From Embiotoca jacksoni (taxonomy: Eukaryota; Chordata; Actinopteri; Embiotocidae), in contig JAKOON010000016.1 in assembly GCA_022577435.1 (NCBI GenBank), positions 14,838,276 to 14,902,275 on the forward strand: a stretch of 64,000 nucleotides of DNA. Direction: 5' to 3'. Numbering within the stretch: the stretch's first letter is position 1; every line of letters starts with the position of its first letter. The notes beneath the pieces are model-generated. The model saw nothing but the letters and a program-made list of their open reading frames with translations, was not told the DNA's origin and ran no database searches. The position numbers and the translations under genes are program-made. Below, piece after piece: positions 13,861 through 26,640 of the stretch.

Positions 13861-14529
13861 AAGTCAGTGTTTGTCACAGCTGCCTGTACAATGTAGAAAA
13901 AAAAATGCCCAAAACACAAAGACGTACCAGTTTAAAAATGATTTAATTCACTTCTATGGCCACCCAAACATGACCAAATACACATGATTGATTGATATAA
14001 TTAGGCACAAATAGAGCTGTAAGATCTCTGGGTAGAAGTAGGCACACACAGTTTACCTGGGAAATAACCTTCTGGTGCTGCAACCATATCTGTGACCACA
14101 GCTGGTTTTCCCCCCAGATGCTGCAAAGTTGTGCAAGTTGTCTGTCATAAAGCAAAATTCCCAAATGCATCTCAGTCCAATTTCAAACAATGTGCTATCA
14201 AATTTAAACACAGGGCTCTAAAATGCAAAGCAAAAAAAAACCTACAGGGAAGTAGTTCCATGATAAACATCTCTTCCACAGAAATCAGAAATCTATTCAA
14301 ATATCACTCAAACCTTTGTTTGACAAAACATAGTTATCTACTGTGTTTACTGAGAAAGGCTGAGGAAGCCGCCCACATGAGTCAGTTAAGAGCTTGTCGA
14401 GAATTAGACCTTTACCCACCACCACAGAGTTTTAAACAAAAGTCTCCCACTCTGACCCCGATAAAGCCCTTCAAGCCCGCTCCCCCAATCATCAGCCAGT
14501 ATTCCCTTTAACCATCCCTCCCAGTTTTC

Positions 14530-14535
14530 TTTATT
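14530..14535 (-). terminator. carhsp1: Candidate polyadenylation signal of carhsp1
   Basis: AATAAA on the minus strand, about 67 nt after the carhsp1 stop codon at 14602. A longer 3' UTR running towards 13 kb cannot be excluded, since mammalian CARHSP1 mRNAs have long 3' UTRs. Confidence 0.4.
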
Positions 14536-14601
14536 TAAAATACTTTCCTTCCACCACCTGCCTCGGCCTCGCCCCCCCCCTGTACCCGCGAGGGTCAGTG
14601 C

Positions 14602-15206
14602 TCAGCTGTTGATGACGTGTCCTGCCCAGGTCTCGTGTTTGGTTCCTGGGTTGAGATGGGTGATGGTCACTTCCACCGCCTGCACCTTCTCGTATTTGGG
14701 AGGGATGGAGCACACCTTGTAGCTCATCTCGTCGCCTTCCACCGGCACGTACTCTCCCTCGATGCTGGAGAGGAGGAAAGGAAAGAAATGACAATTTACA
14801 AAAGCAGTGGAAGCAAAGAGCAAGTATGGCATGTTGTAGTGATGTACTGAAGTCTTTCATTTCTTCAATCCTATTTAGTGCAGGAGTAACTGCGCATGTT
14901 TATTCAGATACTCTTTTTCACATGCACAGTGTTGTTTCGGGATAACAGCAGCACTGATGGGGAAAAAAGAAAGAGTTTATTTTCCAGCCAATTAAAGCAG
15001 CAACATAAACTCAGCAGCAGAGGTTTGCTGGTTGTGTGTGGTTCTGCTGCTAATATTTTCAAGTAGAGTTTGCCCATGAAGTGCCCATTTGACTGCAAAA
15101 CAGTAAAGTGGTGGAGTGAACTGTTAAACAATGAGCTGAAATTCACTTTAAATCTCTGTGAAGATGAAGGCAGCAGCAGGAAGTATTGTATTGTGGTCAG
15201 AGTTTT

Positions 15207-15288
<82 letters not shown>

Positions 15289-15557
15289 CCTTTTGGCTGG
15301 TTGGAGAAGAACACGTGTCCAAACCGACTCTAGAAGGAAGACTTTGTGAACTATTTAACCGTGTCCTGTTCTAAAGTATACATTGTGCTGCTTTTTTTCC
15401 CCCACCCCTGTGTGTGCGTAGGTGTTTAAGTGTGTGTGCATGTGTGCACTAGCGACGTCACTGTGTTTTAAGCCTGTCGGTGATAACAAAGGCACTGTGG
15501 TGAAGGTCATCAGATATTCTGTTGTCCTCCTACACACTCCTGCAGCTGCCGCCAAGC

Positions 15558-15624
<67 letters not shown>

Positions 15625-17230
15625 ATGTGTTTCCCCTGTACACCTACACACAGCCGTGACATTGCTCAATGTCAGTAATTAAAACCAAAGCAGCCCTCTC
15701 ACACTTCATCAGTGACAAAGAGGAAAAACCCACTCACCAGTTCAACCACTGTGTGAGTGCTCATTCACAACCGCCAATCCCACCACACACTTACTCTGAG
15801 ATGTGGACAAAGATGTCTCTGCCCCCGTCCGATGGCGTGATGAAGCCGTGGCCTTTGGAGCGGGAAAAATATTTACACACGCCAGAAAACAGAGGACCCT
15901 CCGACGCACGAGCCGTCCTAAACAGAGAGAGCGAAACAGACGAAGGCACGGAGGAAGAGGACGAGAGAAACAACAGCGAAGTGATCAAGAGTGACCAACT
16001 TGGTCCAAATCAACTCTGAGCCACTTGATGAGTTAGCAGATTCAGAGTCTTTTCTTTTATGTCATAACTTGGAATCATATGGCAGTTTAACTAACAAATA
16101 ATTTGTCATGTAGTTTTTACATTAACAAGGAAGGGAAGTTCTTATATTTTCAAATAAAAATAGAACTCCTTTCAGCAAAATTAATTCATTAGCTTTTTTA
16201 ATCAAAGAACTACATATTTTGGACTGATGATGTACTCGGGCGTCTCCTGCCAATAAAAGCAGTAGAAGTGCTCCCACTCGGAGTCATTTAACATTTTCTA
16301 TTGAAGAAATTCATTGGATTTTTACTTCTAGAAGCAAGGGCATCCAAAATACCTATTTGGATACGTGTTTCTGCCCTCCGATGAATTAAAAGTGCAACAT
16401 TCACTTTCTTTTCAGCTGTGTTACAGGTTGGTGGAGATCAACCTGTAAGGGAAATATTTACTGTATGTTCATCAGCTAGTCTCTAATTTTGTCCGCTGTT
16501 TACCGGAGCCTTTCTCCTGTGAAACAGCTGCAATTAGTTTTAATTAAAGCAAAAACAATGTGCTAAAAAAAAAAAGGCTCAAACTATGCTCAGATCTGAG
16601 GATAGTTTGAGAGACCATTTGATCAACTGTATACAGTATATAGAAATATTGATAAGTGCGGCTTTAAGAACTTAGGAGAACACAGAGACCCCGACCTCAT
16701 TATGGATTTTGTTATACACATCATCAGTAATGTAAGCGTGCGCCGCCTTTTGTTTCCAGCAATCACGTCTCATACATGTATACATGCCTTCCAACATATC
16801 CCTTGGAATACACAACAAGCAGGCAAATGACTACTGTTGAAATGAGTTGTGTCAAAATAAGAGTTTTTAAATATGAAAAAACTTGGAGCAGTTTCTGTTT
16901 ATAATCAGCAATACTTCTCCCAAAGAAAAAGCTTCCTGCGCTGGCTGGAAGTTCCCACACGAGATGACGGGATGTCACTGTCCACGGATCGTTTCATTGC
17001 TTCCACACGAGTGCTCACTAAACGGGGTCATCCGACATGCTCTAAAGGGTCCTTTCCCTGGATCTGAAAAAACTGATTAAGTCAGAGTGTCCGACAGGAA
17101 ACAGTCGAACAGTTTGCCTCTGTTTTGTTCAACAGATTTTCTATCTGTAAATAATGCATTCAACCAGATTGACTTACAATGCTGCAAACATAGCATAATA
17201 TTAAATACCGTTTTATCTCATTTAGATCTA

Positions 17231-17291
<61 letters not shown>

Positions 17292-18640
17292 CGTGCGTGT
17301 GTGTGTGCGTGTGCGTTTGTGTCCTTACGCTGAGCAGGTCCTGTTTCTGCGTGTAGGCAGAGGGCTGGGGATGAGGTAGCCTCTCATGGGGGAAGGCGAG
17401 CGGTCTCTATGTCTGCAGGCTGGAGGCTGCAGGGACTCTTATGGGACAAAAGAACAGTGTGTTACATCATAACAAATATCACACCTCATTACGGTACGTC
17501 ACTGTCGGTTCCAGTACTACACCTCCCTACACCGGGTACCACTGTGGGACAGCGGAGGGACTGAGCACGTGCATTGATAACATTTTACAGCTTGATTGTC
17601 TTATATATGTAGTAATATCCCAGTTTATGTCCGAGGGGCAGAAACACTCTCTCTAGCTTTAAGGTTAGACTCAAAACTTTCCTTTTTGCAAAAGCTTATA
17701 GTTCGGGCCGGCTCAGGTGGCCCTGAACCATCCTGCAGTTATGCTGTTATAGGCCCAGCCGCTGGGGGACACTGAGCTTCTTTCCTCTCACTCTTTAGCT
17801 CTCTGTAGACTCATATCTCACCATCACGTCATTAACTTCATGCTTTTTCTCTCCCATAGTTTCTGCTTATTGTCCGTTGCCTCTCCATTCAGTTCCCTCG
17901 CTCACGTAGTTTTCTGTTCTTTATTTTTGCAGATGTCCCAGCCATGGAGCTGCATGGCTCTGCTCTGCTGGATTAAGTTACCGCTGATGCAACATATCCA
18001 ACTGCTGCTTTACGTTACAGACGTTCAACTGGTGAAGCATCTCTTGTGTTTTACAGAGTAACGGGACAAGCAGAAGCAGCCACAGTGAGCTGTCAGGTGA
18101 AGAGGTGCAGACGACAAGCTGTACAGCTCCGACTCCTAAAGCAAGGTCAGCGAGGCGTGACACAAAAAGACTAATTTCTAGTCTTTCGAAGGACACACTA
18201 CTTATTCTGACAAAGCAGCTGCTCAAAAGGTGGCTCAAGTATGAAACAGCACTTGTTTTGACCACTTATAATATTTAATCAACAGGACTGAAAAAAGTGG
18301 TCAAAATGGAGACATCTGAGGCCAAGATAGTCTGAATTTTATTAACTTCTGTGGCCTCCAAATGTCCTGGTTTCAACTTTTCAACAAAATTCAACTTGAT
18401 AGCATCTTTTATGCCGTCTGGCTGAGGTTTTTTCCAACTTCAATATTACAGGACACTGCTATTCATTGTGTTAAATCAGTGGACTGCCTCTTTAAGACAG
18501 ACGGTGCTGTATGTGTTGTCAACAGTCTAAAAGTTCCTAAAAAAATATATGTCTTTACCTGGAGAACGTGGAGATCCCGCAGAGGGCAGCGGAGGGGTCA
18601 CAGGTCGAGCCCCCTGGATGGGCGTGGCCTGGGAGGACAT
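14602..18640 (-). CDS. carhsp1: Calcium-regulated heat-stable protein 1 (cold-shock domain RNA-binding protein), 4 coding exons
   Basis: Coding exons on the minus strand: 18640-18559, 17419-17329, 15917-15795 and 14764-14602. Phases agree at each junction and sum to 459 nt, or 152 aa (human protein about 147 aa). The start is the ATG at 18640, giving MSSQATPIQG. Residues 28-58 hold the Ser-Pro-rich segment RDRSPSPMRG and an RxRxxS site (RNRTCS), matching the region phosphorylated in mammalian CARHSP1. Residues ~66-130 are the cold-shock domain, with RNP1 KGHGFITP (79-86) and RNP2 DIFVHIS (92-98). The C-terminus (GTKHETWAGHVINS) is typical of CARHSP1/CSDC2. The family binds single-stranded nucleic acid, and CARHSP1 is known to stabilise TNF mRNA in the cytoplasm. 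CSDC2 is the alternative, but the N-terminal SPSP layout favours carhsp1. The exon-2 acceptor (CCTCCAG) was chosen because it alone keeps the frame open. Confidence 0.95.
15213..15283. repeat. (CA)n microsatellite in carhsp1 intron 3
   Basis: About 35 uninterrupted CA units following a T-run. It lies between the last two coding exons of carhsp1. Confidence 0.97.
15561..15623. repeat. (GT)n microsatellite in carhsp1 intron 3
   Basis: About 31 GT units, in the same intron as the (CA)n at 15213 and complementary to it. The two are 277 bp apart. Confidence 0.97.
17233..17320. repeat. (GT)n / (GC,GT) microsatellite next to carhsp1 exon 2
   Basis: A pure GT tract to 17283, then mixed GCGCGCGT/GCGT units to 17320. 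On the transcript strand it is a CA-rich run beginning eight bases after the end of the 17419-17329 exon. Confidence 0.95.
17700..18060 (+). mobile_element. Dispersed teleost repeat copy A (TGTCCC..CCATGGAGCTGCATG family)
   Basis: Segment 17930-17985 (TTTTGCAGATGTCCCAGCCA then TGGAGCTGCATG) matches 57265-57315 (TTTTGCAGATGTCCCCGACC then ATGGAGCTGCATG). Upstream, CCTCTCACTC and CTCATATCTCACCATCACG also read like that family. It carries no coding capacity. It lies in carhsp1 intron 1, between the exons at 17419 and 18559. Confidence 0.6.
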
Positions 18641-18723
18641 GATGAAAGACGCAGAGCCAAAGGGTGGGGAGGAAGGAAGGGGGTGTCACTCAAACGTTGG
18701 CACAGCAAAGCTTGTTGAAAAAC
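18641..18723 (-). other. carhsp1: 5'-UTR part of carhsp1 coding exon 1
   Basis: Between the acceptor TTCTCCCCAG (minus strand; exon begins 18723) and the ATG at 18640 lie 83 nt of untranslated sequence. The acceptor has a good pyrimidine tract. The assignment depends on this acceptor being used. Confidence 0.5.
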
Positions 18724-18805
18724 CTGGGGAGAAGATAATAGGAGAAGATTTAGAGTTGTCACACAAACAACACATTTATTACTGTCTGCTTAAGACATGA
18801 ACACA

Positions 18806-18806
<1 letters not shown>

Positions 18807-18898
<92 letters not shown>
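18807..18898. repeat. (CA)n microsatellite upstream of carhsp1 coding exon 1
   Basis: About 46 CA units, one of the longest in the window. It is 84 bp beyond the acceptor of the ATG-bearing exon. A second short (CA)n follows at 18995-19014. Confidence 0.97.
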
Positions 18899-18901
<3 letters not shown>

Positions 18902-19019
18902 TTAGAGTGTCACTCTGAGCCAGGTATAATTTCAAAGCACTTTTGTTTCAGTCCCTCAAAGAATATAATCTTTTCAAATTTACCTCCTGAAGCACAGACA
19001 CACACACACACACACTGAA

Positions 19020-22000
19020 AGCCCTCATTTCCACAGCAACAATAATTTGAGGACAGGTCGATGACACTGCGACCCATCAGAGATGGAGAAGGAGAACAGT
19101 CCCCTTATTCACCTCGGCCCGGGGGCTTACATCATCGGTTGTTACATCACCTTAGCCATCTTAACCAATTAGGGAGAGGCAGAGAAGAAAACCTCCATTG
19201 ATTTCTCCTTTCCATTACGGGGAAAAACACTGGGGACGGTAACACAAATATAAGAAAAGGATACAATGACAGAGGCACAAGAAGAGAAGTTCAGTGCCTG
19301 GATTCAATGTCAGTGTTACTACAGTTGTTAAGAAATAAGGGAGAAGCAGATTTTCCATTTTCCAGGCTACCAAACGCGGCATTTAATACTATTACAGGTG
19401 AATCCAATTAATAGAAATTTAAAGCTGCATTAACTAATATTTTTACACCTCTAGTGGATCAAATGACAAACCCAAAGCAAATTATAACACAATTCTTTAG
19501 GTCTGCCCAGCTGAGCGCTCTAGCTTCTTTTAGCTCCTTGTTTTGGTTATCTGGCCCACAAACTTTGCCCTCAGCAAAATCTCAGCAGAAAACATTTTTC
19601 TGTAAAGTTCTAGTAAAAATCCCTTTAAACTACATGTTCAACACCAAACAGCAGATTAACAAAGTTGGTGGCTAGTTGGTGAAGAGGGTGACGCATTTAG
19701 CTGCTATAATATTCATGTTTTTCCATAAGGAGTTGGTGGGACCGACTTAGTTTTTCCAGGCAGATCAGGGAAAGACTTTCTACAGTCAAAAAGGGTGGTT
19801 GTGCCATAAACAAAGAACGGAGGAATAATGTAACTTCAGCTTTTTCTTTTTTTCCCCCCTTGGTTTTAACATTAACAGTAAAATATTTAGCTAATAATTC
19901 CCAGGGCCCAACTGGCCAAAAAAATAAATAAATCGATAAATGCAGCTTTTGGTTAAATATTTCTAGGAAACGAATAGTTAAATGATCATTTTAACAAAGC
20001 AAAGAGTGAGCAAAGAGAGATTGTGAACACTTCTAAAAAGGTACATGAAACCTTAATATCTTTGTTATTTACAAACAAATAATTACTGCTGTGTAGTTTT
20101 AGTTTAGTTTTTGCTTTAGGGATTATATCAGTTTTAGTTTGTCGGTCAGTCCACCGTACTGATCCAGACATATCTCAACAACTGTTTGGTGGATTGTCAT
20201 GACATTGTGCGGACATACTGGACCACCCAGACGATGAATCCTACCAACTTTGGAAATTGAATTAGTCTAATAACTTTTTCAGACTAAACACCTGTAACAT
20301 TAACATTCACATCTGCCTCGGCCGCGCTTCACAGAGGCCGAACTACAGCCCCACAGAGCTGCTAGCACGCTTTGAATTGTTTTTGATTATTAATGCTCCG
20401 TGTAAATTCTTTGTCAAACTGTGGTCTGACTATAGGGCTAAACTGAAGAGGCAATAAAGTGTGCAATACAACAACAGAGAACCTCTGTGACTTCCTGTGG
20501 GTGTCAGGTAACGGACAGAAAACAGCCCTGATAAGAAAACAGGCACAATAACCGACAGGCAGATGAAGGCTGCTTGCTTGTTTTGATGGATTATCTAACA
20601 CAGTGGAATCTGGTTTTTGTACTGGAAAAGGATGATTAATAGATATTGAAGGGCAGAAAAACAACCACCAATAACTTCAACTGGAACAACTGTGTGCAGA
20701 CGAGACAGACATATCTGTCTAAATCTGCTTCCAGATGTTAACGGGCTCTTTGAAGATCTGCAGATGCACAGCTAATTTCCGGGTTTCTTATCTCTGCGTG
20801 GGAGTTTTATCAAATCTACAGCACATGTATATTTTATCTGGGAAGGTTTGATCAGCGCACAGCTACTTGTTTATCATTCATTCTACGGGGGACACACACA
20901 CACTGGCGAGCAGAGGTCTGAATATACACACAGTACATACACAGTTTCCAACCCGAGAGAGCAGTGAGCATGGCGTCGGATCCATCTTGACTCAATAGAT
21001 GAGAAGTTAATGCAATCAGGACAGCACGCATCCTTCATGACCATGACCGACCATCAACACACACTTGCAAACATTTTTCGATCTTCTGTTTACTGGGACA
21101 TAGGAAACACCCTCCAGAAAAAAAACCTGACCTAAATTCATTAAAAGGTGTAGAAAGAAAGAAAGTAGCTTCTCCAGAACCCCTGCAGGGAAGCAGGGAG
21201 GGTCTATAGAAGGACATGAGAGGGAAATGAAGCAGAAAAGTAGCAGATAAGGATGAGATATTGGCCTGAGGGAGGTTTGGAAAACATGATAAGGTGAGGA
21301 CAGATTTAGCCTGCAAAATCTTCACTTCAGGCTGCTGTTAAAGGGCCACAATCACGGTTTTTGACTGCCTGCAACACCGTTGTTTTAACTCCTCAGGACA
21401 ATTTCTGCAGCACACGGTACGTTTTCAGGTTGCGTTTGATTTCAGCTGATCCACGAAAACCAACTTGAAACTTGCAGTACGATGCTTTGCTCACTGTCTT
21501 TGGTGGTGCACGCAAGGGTACTGACTTTAAAAAGGTTTGGCATTCATAAGCTCTATGCTTTTCAGAATCTTAAAGCAAACCAAACCTGAAACCATTAAGG
21601 CTGCAACCATCACTTTTTTCCATTGGTGATTAATCTCTTGATTATTTTATTGGTAAGTGTGTTATGATTTCCCAGATTCCACAGTGCTAACTTCCAGTCC
21701 CTTGTTATATGACCACTAGTCCAAACATTCAAAGATATTCTGTTTACTTTGTATGACAACAAGAGGCAAACTTCAGGAGTTTTGCACCTTTGCTTAAAAA
21801 GGATTGTAATCATTAAAAGATTGTCAAATCTCTATTTCAAACTGTCAAAACAAAAATTTTCTAGCAACTGACACATCCAACTCATTATTCAATATGTATC
21901 ATTGCCAGTTAACATTTATCATATTAGCTGGCTTCATCCTCTCTGTTGGGCTCTGTAGAAGGGTTTGGGTCTCAGACTCATGGACGAACACTGAATCCTC

Positions 22001-22980
22001 TTTGGGTAACAAGTATAGCTGGCTCTCATTACAGTTTGAAAAGTGACAGTTTAATTCCTTATTAAGTATTTCATTTTCATCGGTTGCCATGACAAAGTGT
22101 CATTTGTCAAAGTCACAAGACAAAAGAATAATCGGGCATGCTAGAGACTCTGCTGTGCTGACACAGCCGTTGTTTGAGCTAAATGCTAATGTGCTCACAA
22201 TGTTTAAATGCTGCCGTTTAGCATGCAGTGATGTGCAGTAATTCATTTCTTTTGATTTCTTGTGAAGATAACGTAATATGCCTATTTTTCAGTAGGGCAA
22301 GGGGCTATAAGTTAAAATGTAGTAATTACATAATTGTAGTAATGATGTAATTTCTACATTTTAAACTAATTGGAGTAATGCTCCATTACTCTGACATGTT
22401 ATCAGCTGGTTTTAGTGTCCTCCCAGAAGCTAACACTAGATGGAGGGTTGATAACAGCTCGTTTTATCAGGAATCAGAGCAGCCTTCAGTTCTGATACAA
22501 TTAGCTTAATGCAGAGGAGAGTTGAGGGAAGGAGCCTCTGACCAAACAGAACATTCAGCCAAGACACACGCACACGCACACGCATGTTAAGGAAACTCAT
22601 AGAGAACGGTTTTAAAACACAATTCCTGTGAGATGAGACCTATTGCTGACAGCTTCAGTTTTCCACTGTGATTATGGTCTGGACATAATGTTCACCTTAA
22701 CATTCGCTCAGCCACTCTCAAGGGCAGACCGAATCAGTGACCGGTGTCAGTGGTTAAGTGTGATGACGTGGATGTCAAATGTTATTTTCTAAACGTAGCT
22801 GACCCCAGACCTGTCTATTCATCCAGTGAATTTGGGTCTGGTATCACCCGGCGAATAGATAAGATGGAAAGTTACAAATCTGTGATGAGAATGCAGCAGG
22901 CTTCTACCAGAATACAGCAATGCTGCTGACTGGGTGTCTAACATGCGTGTAGAGGCATGCAGAAAAAGCATGATGAGGCA
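19020..22980. other. carhsp1 first-intron DNA, no gene recognised
   Basis: Mostly unassignable non-coding DNA. At 21599-21800 a repeat with GGCTGCAACCATCAC and TGATTAATC is likely (see the entry at 2880). At 20150-20200 the phrase TATCTCAACAACTGTTTGGT, then GGATTGTCATGACATT, is typical of a dispersed fish repeat. No coding exon was seen. Confidence 0.4.
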
Positions 22981-22981
22981 T

Positions 22982-22983
<2 letters not shown>

Positions 22984-23024
<41 letters not shown>
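22984..23024. repeat. (GT)n microsatellite
   Basis: About 20 GT units. Confidence 0.95.
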
Positions 23025-23028
<4 letters not shown>

Positions 23029-23200
23029 TGTTGTATCTTAAGAGGCTCGACTGCAGTGCCTGGTAAAGATGTAATCAAAACTATAAGGAGATAAAGCGCA
23101 TTTGGCCAGGTTTGGGCTGACATTTAGAATCATTCTTTCAAAAAAGGAAGGGCTGTTAATGCATGACTAAATAGTCTTTTAGTATATACGTGTATGCAGC

Positions 23201-24090
23201 TACAGTCATGTAAAAATGTAATTACATCCCATGAAAACCATTTGTCTTTTTTGACATTAGAATAAGCAAGCATTTTATCCACTTTAATACAGTAGTGAAA
23301 TAAAGTTGCTATGCTGAGGAACAAGTAACACCTCAAGGAAAATTATCTTTTTCAATAATTCATTCAACAAAAATATCAAAAGATGTAATTCTGTGGAAAA
23401 AGTAAGCTCACCCTTGGCCTCAGAAGGCACTCACGCCCCTCATGTGATTTGCATAATTGTCCGCTAGTCTCTGACCACTGCTTGGTGAAATTTTTGACAA
23501 CTCTTTCAATTTCTGACACGGGATTTGAATATGGACATTTTTCTATCCCTCCATGTCTTCTTTTGAACTAATTACTTGTTTAATTTGCTAAGTGCGTTTG
23601 GGAACATTATCCTGAAAGGTCCACTCCTTGTTCAACTTGAACTTTCAGACAGATTACCTCACATTATCTTCAAGCACTGATGCAGAATTCATAGTTGAAT
23701 CAATGACTGCAAGCTGCCCAGTCCCCGAGGTAGCGAAGCAACCCCAAACCATAACATTTCAACCACCATCTTCACAGTTGGTATGAAATCCTTGTCATGA
23801 AAAGTTGTCTTTGGTCTGTGCCAGATATGTCAACAGTTAGAGGCCTAATAATAACACTATCATAAAGTGAAATCATCACCTACTGCCGATGGTCGCTTAG
23901 CCAGTCAACGTCAAATAGTACAACACGAGTTATCTGCTATTTCTTTGGTCAGTTCCAACTTTGGCTGACTATTCTCATGTTAACGAGTGACTATGTCCAT
24001 ATATGAGGCTCAGAAGTTCCCTTTGATATGAATATATAAAGTCAGGTTTGAGTTGTCTGCCTGAACTCTAGTAACAGTATCTATAAAATA
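23201..24090 (-). pseudogene. Decayed Tc1/mariner transposon with transposase remnant
   Basis: The left end TACAGTCATGTAAAAATG has the look of a Tc1-like terminus, and a second motif TTCTGTGGAAAAAGTAAGC at 23391 is a typical subterminal repeat. The minus strand at about 23790-23600 still reads like the Tc1 core around the second catalytic Asp: remnants equivalent to GGGNVMVWGC, GPG.L and VIDSTMNSA are visible but broken by frameshifts and stops. It is not functional. The right-hand end was not identified. Confidence 0.6.
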
Positions 24091-24363
24091 TCAGATCCAG
24101 CAAATCAGTGGTTCTGGGGCTTTCTGAAAAACCAAACAAATAACTTCTTTTCTTTGTAATTTCCTCTGTATAAACAGAGCGTTGACCATCTTTCTGTCCC
24201 CCGTACAAATACAAACAGTAGCCAACACTCTTTGTCATTCTCTCTTGTCACGCACAGCTCTAGATTAAACCTGTGTCCTATGGAATTTTCCATGACAGTT
24301 CTCTGGATAACAGGCCACTGAGAGACCCTGCTGATTCAGCAAATACCAATCCACTGGGATGCA

Positions 24364-24375
24364 ACACACACACGC

Positions 24376-24444
<69 letters not shown>
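24364..24444. repeat. (CA)n with CGCG/CGCA interruptions
   Basis: ACACACACACGCGCGCACGC then repeated ACGC units and a pure CA run. Alternating purine-pyrimidine throughout, so it is prone to Z-DNA. Confidence 0.93.
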
Positions 24445-24446
<2 letters not shown>

Positions 24447-26200
24447 GCATTCCGTAGCCCCTTACCCTTGCTTTAACCATCACAACTAAATGCCTAATCT
24501 TAACCCTTCCCTTACCCTAAACTCTAACAATTAAAACCAAGTCTTCACCCTCAAAAAGCATACCTTCCCCACAGGGAGCTCGATTTTTGTTCCCACAGTG
24601 GCACGATTATCCAAGTCTACCCACAAACACACTTGCTCATGCACATGTGCGCACATAGATTCGTACATTAACACATGCGCACCTCTGAAACGGCAGGATA
24701 AGACACGAACCACGCAGACTCCAGGTTTCATGGTGGCACCCTCTATGAGATTAGACACATTCATCTAGAGCTGCACTCACAGAGACAGCAATCTCGATAG
24801 TGTCTTTGACATTACATCAGCAAGTGCAGCATGTAAAGTATTGCTTATCTGTGATAATGAGTTCCTGTCCTAACCACTCAAGAGTCAGGACAACACGTTC
24901 ATAGATATTATCTGCCGGACAGGTTTTTTTTCCTGCTTGTAGCAATTACAGCAAGGTACAAAAAAAAAAAAAGTAGAAAGGGGAAGAATTGGATGAACTG
25001 ATAAATACAGTGATAATTTTGTTCTTCCTATGCGGAGAATAATTTACTAGACCACTAGATCTTCATCATACTTTGTGTCTCCTTGTCTGAAAGTGGTATA
25101 ATTAACACATCATATGTCAGTTAGTAGATACACATAAATCCAAATCGTAAAATTGCAGTTTTATGGGGATTTTCTGCAGCAGTAACTTCCTTTGGACGGA
25201 GACCGGTTGGCAGTTTCTGCCTGTGTTATGCCAAGAGGACTTAAGCCACAGCATATACTTTATATTTCCACCATTGCATCACAACACTCCGTGCCGACCC
25301 ACGTTATTGCTTGACTAGGTTGACCATGGCTTGTCTGTAATGAGGCATCTTGATTAAATATTTCATGAAGTTATTTGTGATGCACTACAATAAATGTTTT
25401 GGCCTTTGGTGAAATCAAACTATTGAATCCTGAGGAGCAGAAAGTTCTGTTCCCTCGGAACACCTGACTTCTTACGGCTGGAGGAGGACGGACAAAATAC
25501 ACAAGCGGGAAGAGAAGACAACTGACAACAGTCACAGACCAGGAAAAACAGAAGCATATAATAAGTGCACAGGTTATCCGATTTTGAGTTCAATTCTTTT
25601 TCTGGCAACATCAACCTCAAATATAATCAGCCGGCCTTTTGGCAAATCCAAACGCAAGAAAAAAGAAACGGGGTAAGAAAAAAAATGCTGTTGTCTTTGC
25701 ACAACCATCATCTGAAACTGAAAAGTAGTAATTACGGCTAAGACAGGCTAAGACATGTGCCGAAGGTATCAGGGTGCACACCTGCAAACATCAGATCTCT
25801 CCCATACGGATTACACATTTCAATTACCAAGAGACAAATCACACAAAAGGACAGATGTGTTAAAGTGGAGAAAAAAATAGAAGTGGCAAAACGGGACAAA
25901 CTTTTAACGAGGTCAGTGTCTTTGTCTGCTTCTCCATTTCTCTCCTCTGATGCTCGTCTTTTCCTTTCATCTTTTTCTTTTCCTCTATTATTTGTCTCTC
26001 TCAGCAGCTTCTTCACAGGTTCACTCCGGGGTAAAACAGAAAGGAGAGGAAATGTCAACGAGGACAAGATGACGGCAAAAGGAAAGAAAGCTTAAAATGA
26101 GGGACCTGCCTTTCTAAATGACGTTCGTGCCCCTTTAATATACTTCCTTATCGTAGATGGTGAGACTCAATGTGGCACCCTCACTTCAGCCCTAAAATAA
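24445..26200. other. Non-coding intron DNA
   Basis: No exon or named element recognised. At 24480-24540 the run of CTAATCTTAACC and CCTTACCCTAAAC is a degenerate CCCTAA-like patch with no periodicity. Confidence 0.4.
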
Positions 26201-26214
26201 AGAGCTGCTGCATT

Positions 26215-26640
26215 AAAGTGGACGGAGCTTCCGGGCCAGAAAATTTAGGCCAACTGCAATGCCACCGAGGGCCACAAGGGGTTGGCTCCAAAAAGGTTCA
26301 AGCTCCATTGACTCCCATTCAACTTCTCTTATGAAACACAAAGTCGATGCATTTGTTCCACGAGTCATTATTGTGTCATTCGCTCCTTCTTATTCATTTT
26401 CTAAAAGGTCAATCTGAAAATAATCCTATCATTAATTAGATAAGGCATTTTTGGGGGCGTGTGTGTGTTTGATTGACAGGCCTGTGGTGTCAGGTTCCTG
26501 CTATCGATGGGAGGGGCGTGGTGTCTTCGGGTTCCTAATCAGATCGAGTCAGATCCACCGCTCGCTCGTCCAAAAACGGTTACTTCTGGTTCACAAACCG
26601 ATGAGTGACGTCACCGTTGGTTACCACTTGGCTAACATCA
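26215..26640. repeat. Probable composite dispersed repeat
   Basis: Phrases such as CTCCATTGACTCCCATTCA, TTTTTGGGGGCGTGTGTG and TTGATTGACAGGCCTG, plus GATGAGTGACGTCACCG, are of the kind that recur in fish repeats. They lack coding or promoter logic here. Boundaries and class are not determined. Confidence 0.35.

Noticed and set aside
14092..14511. 139-codon plus-strand frame
   Set aside because: No domain, signal or splice context. It lies in the 3' flank of carhsp1 and its composition looks like random AT-rich sequence.
15070..15374. His-Thr repeat frames near the carhsp1 intron
   Set aside because: Translation of the (CA)n tract at 15213-15283.
15669..16019. 116-codon plus-strand frame over 15.8 kb
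   Set aside because: It is antisense to the carhsp1 cold-shock exon (15917-15795), whose minus-strand product is unmistakable.
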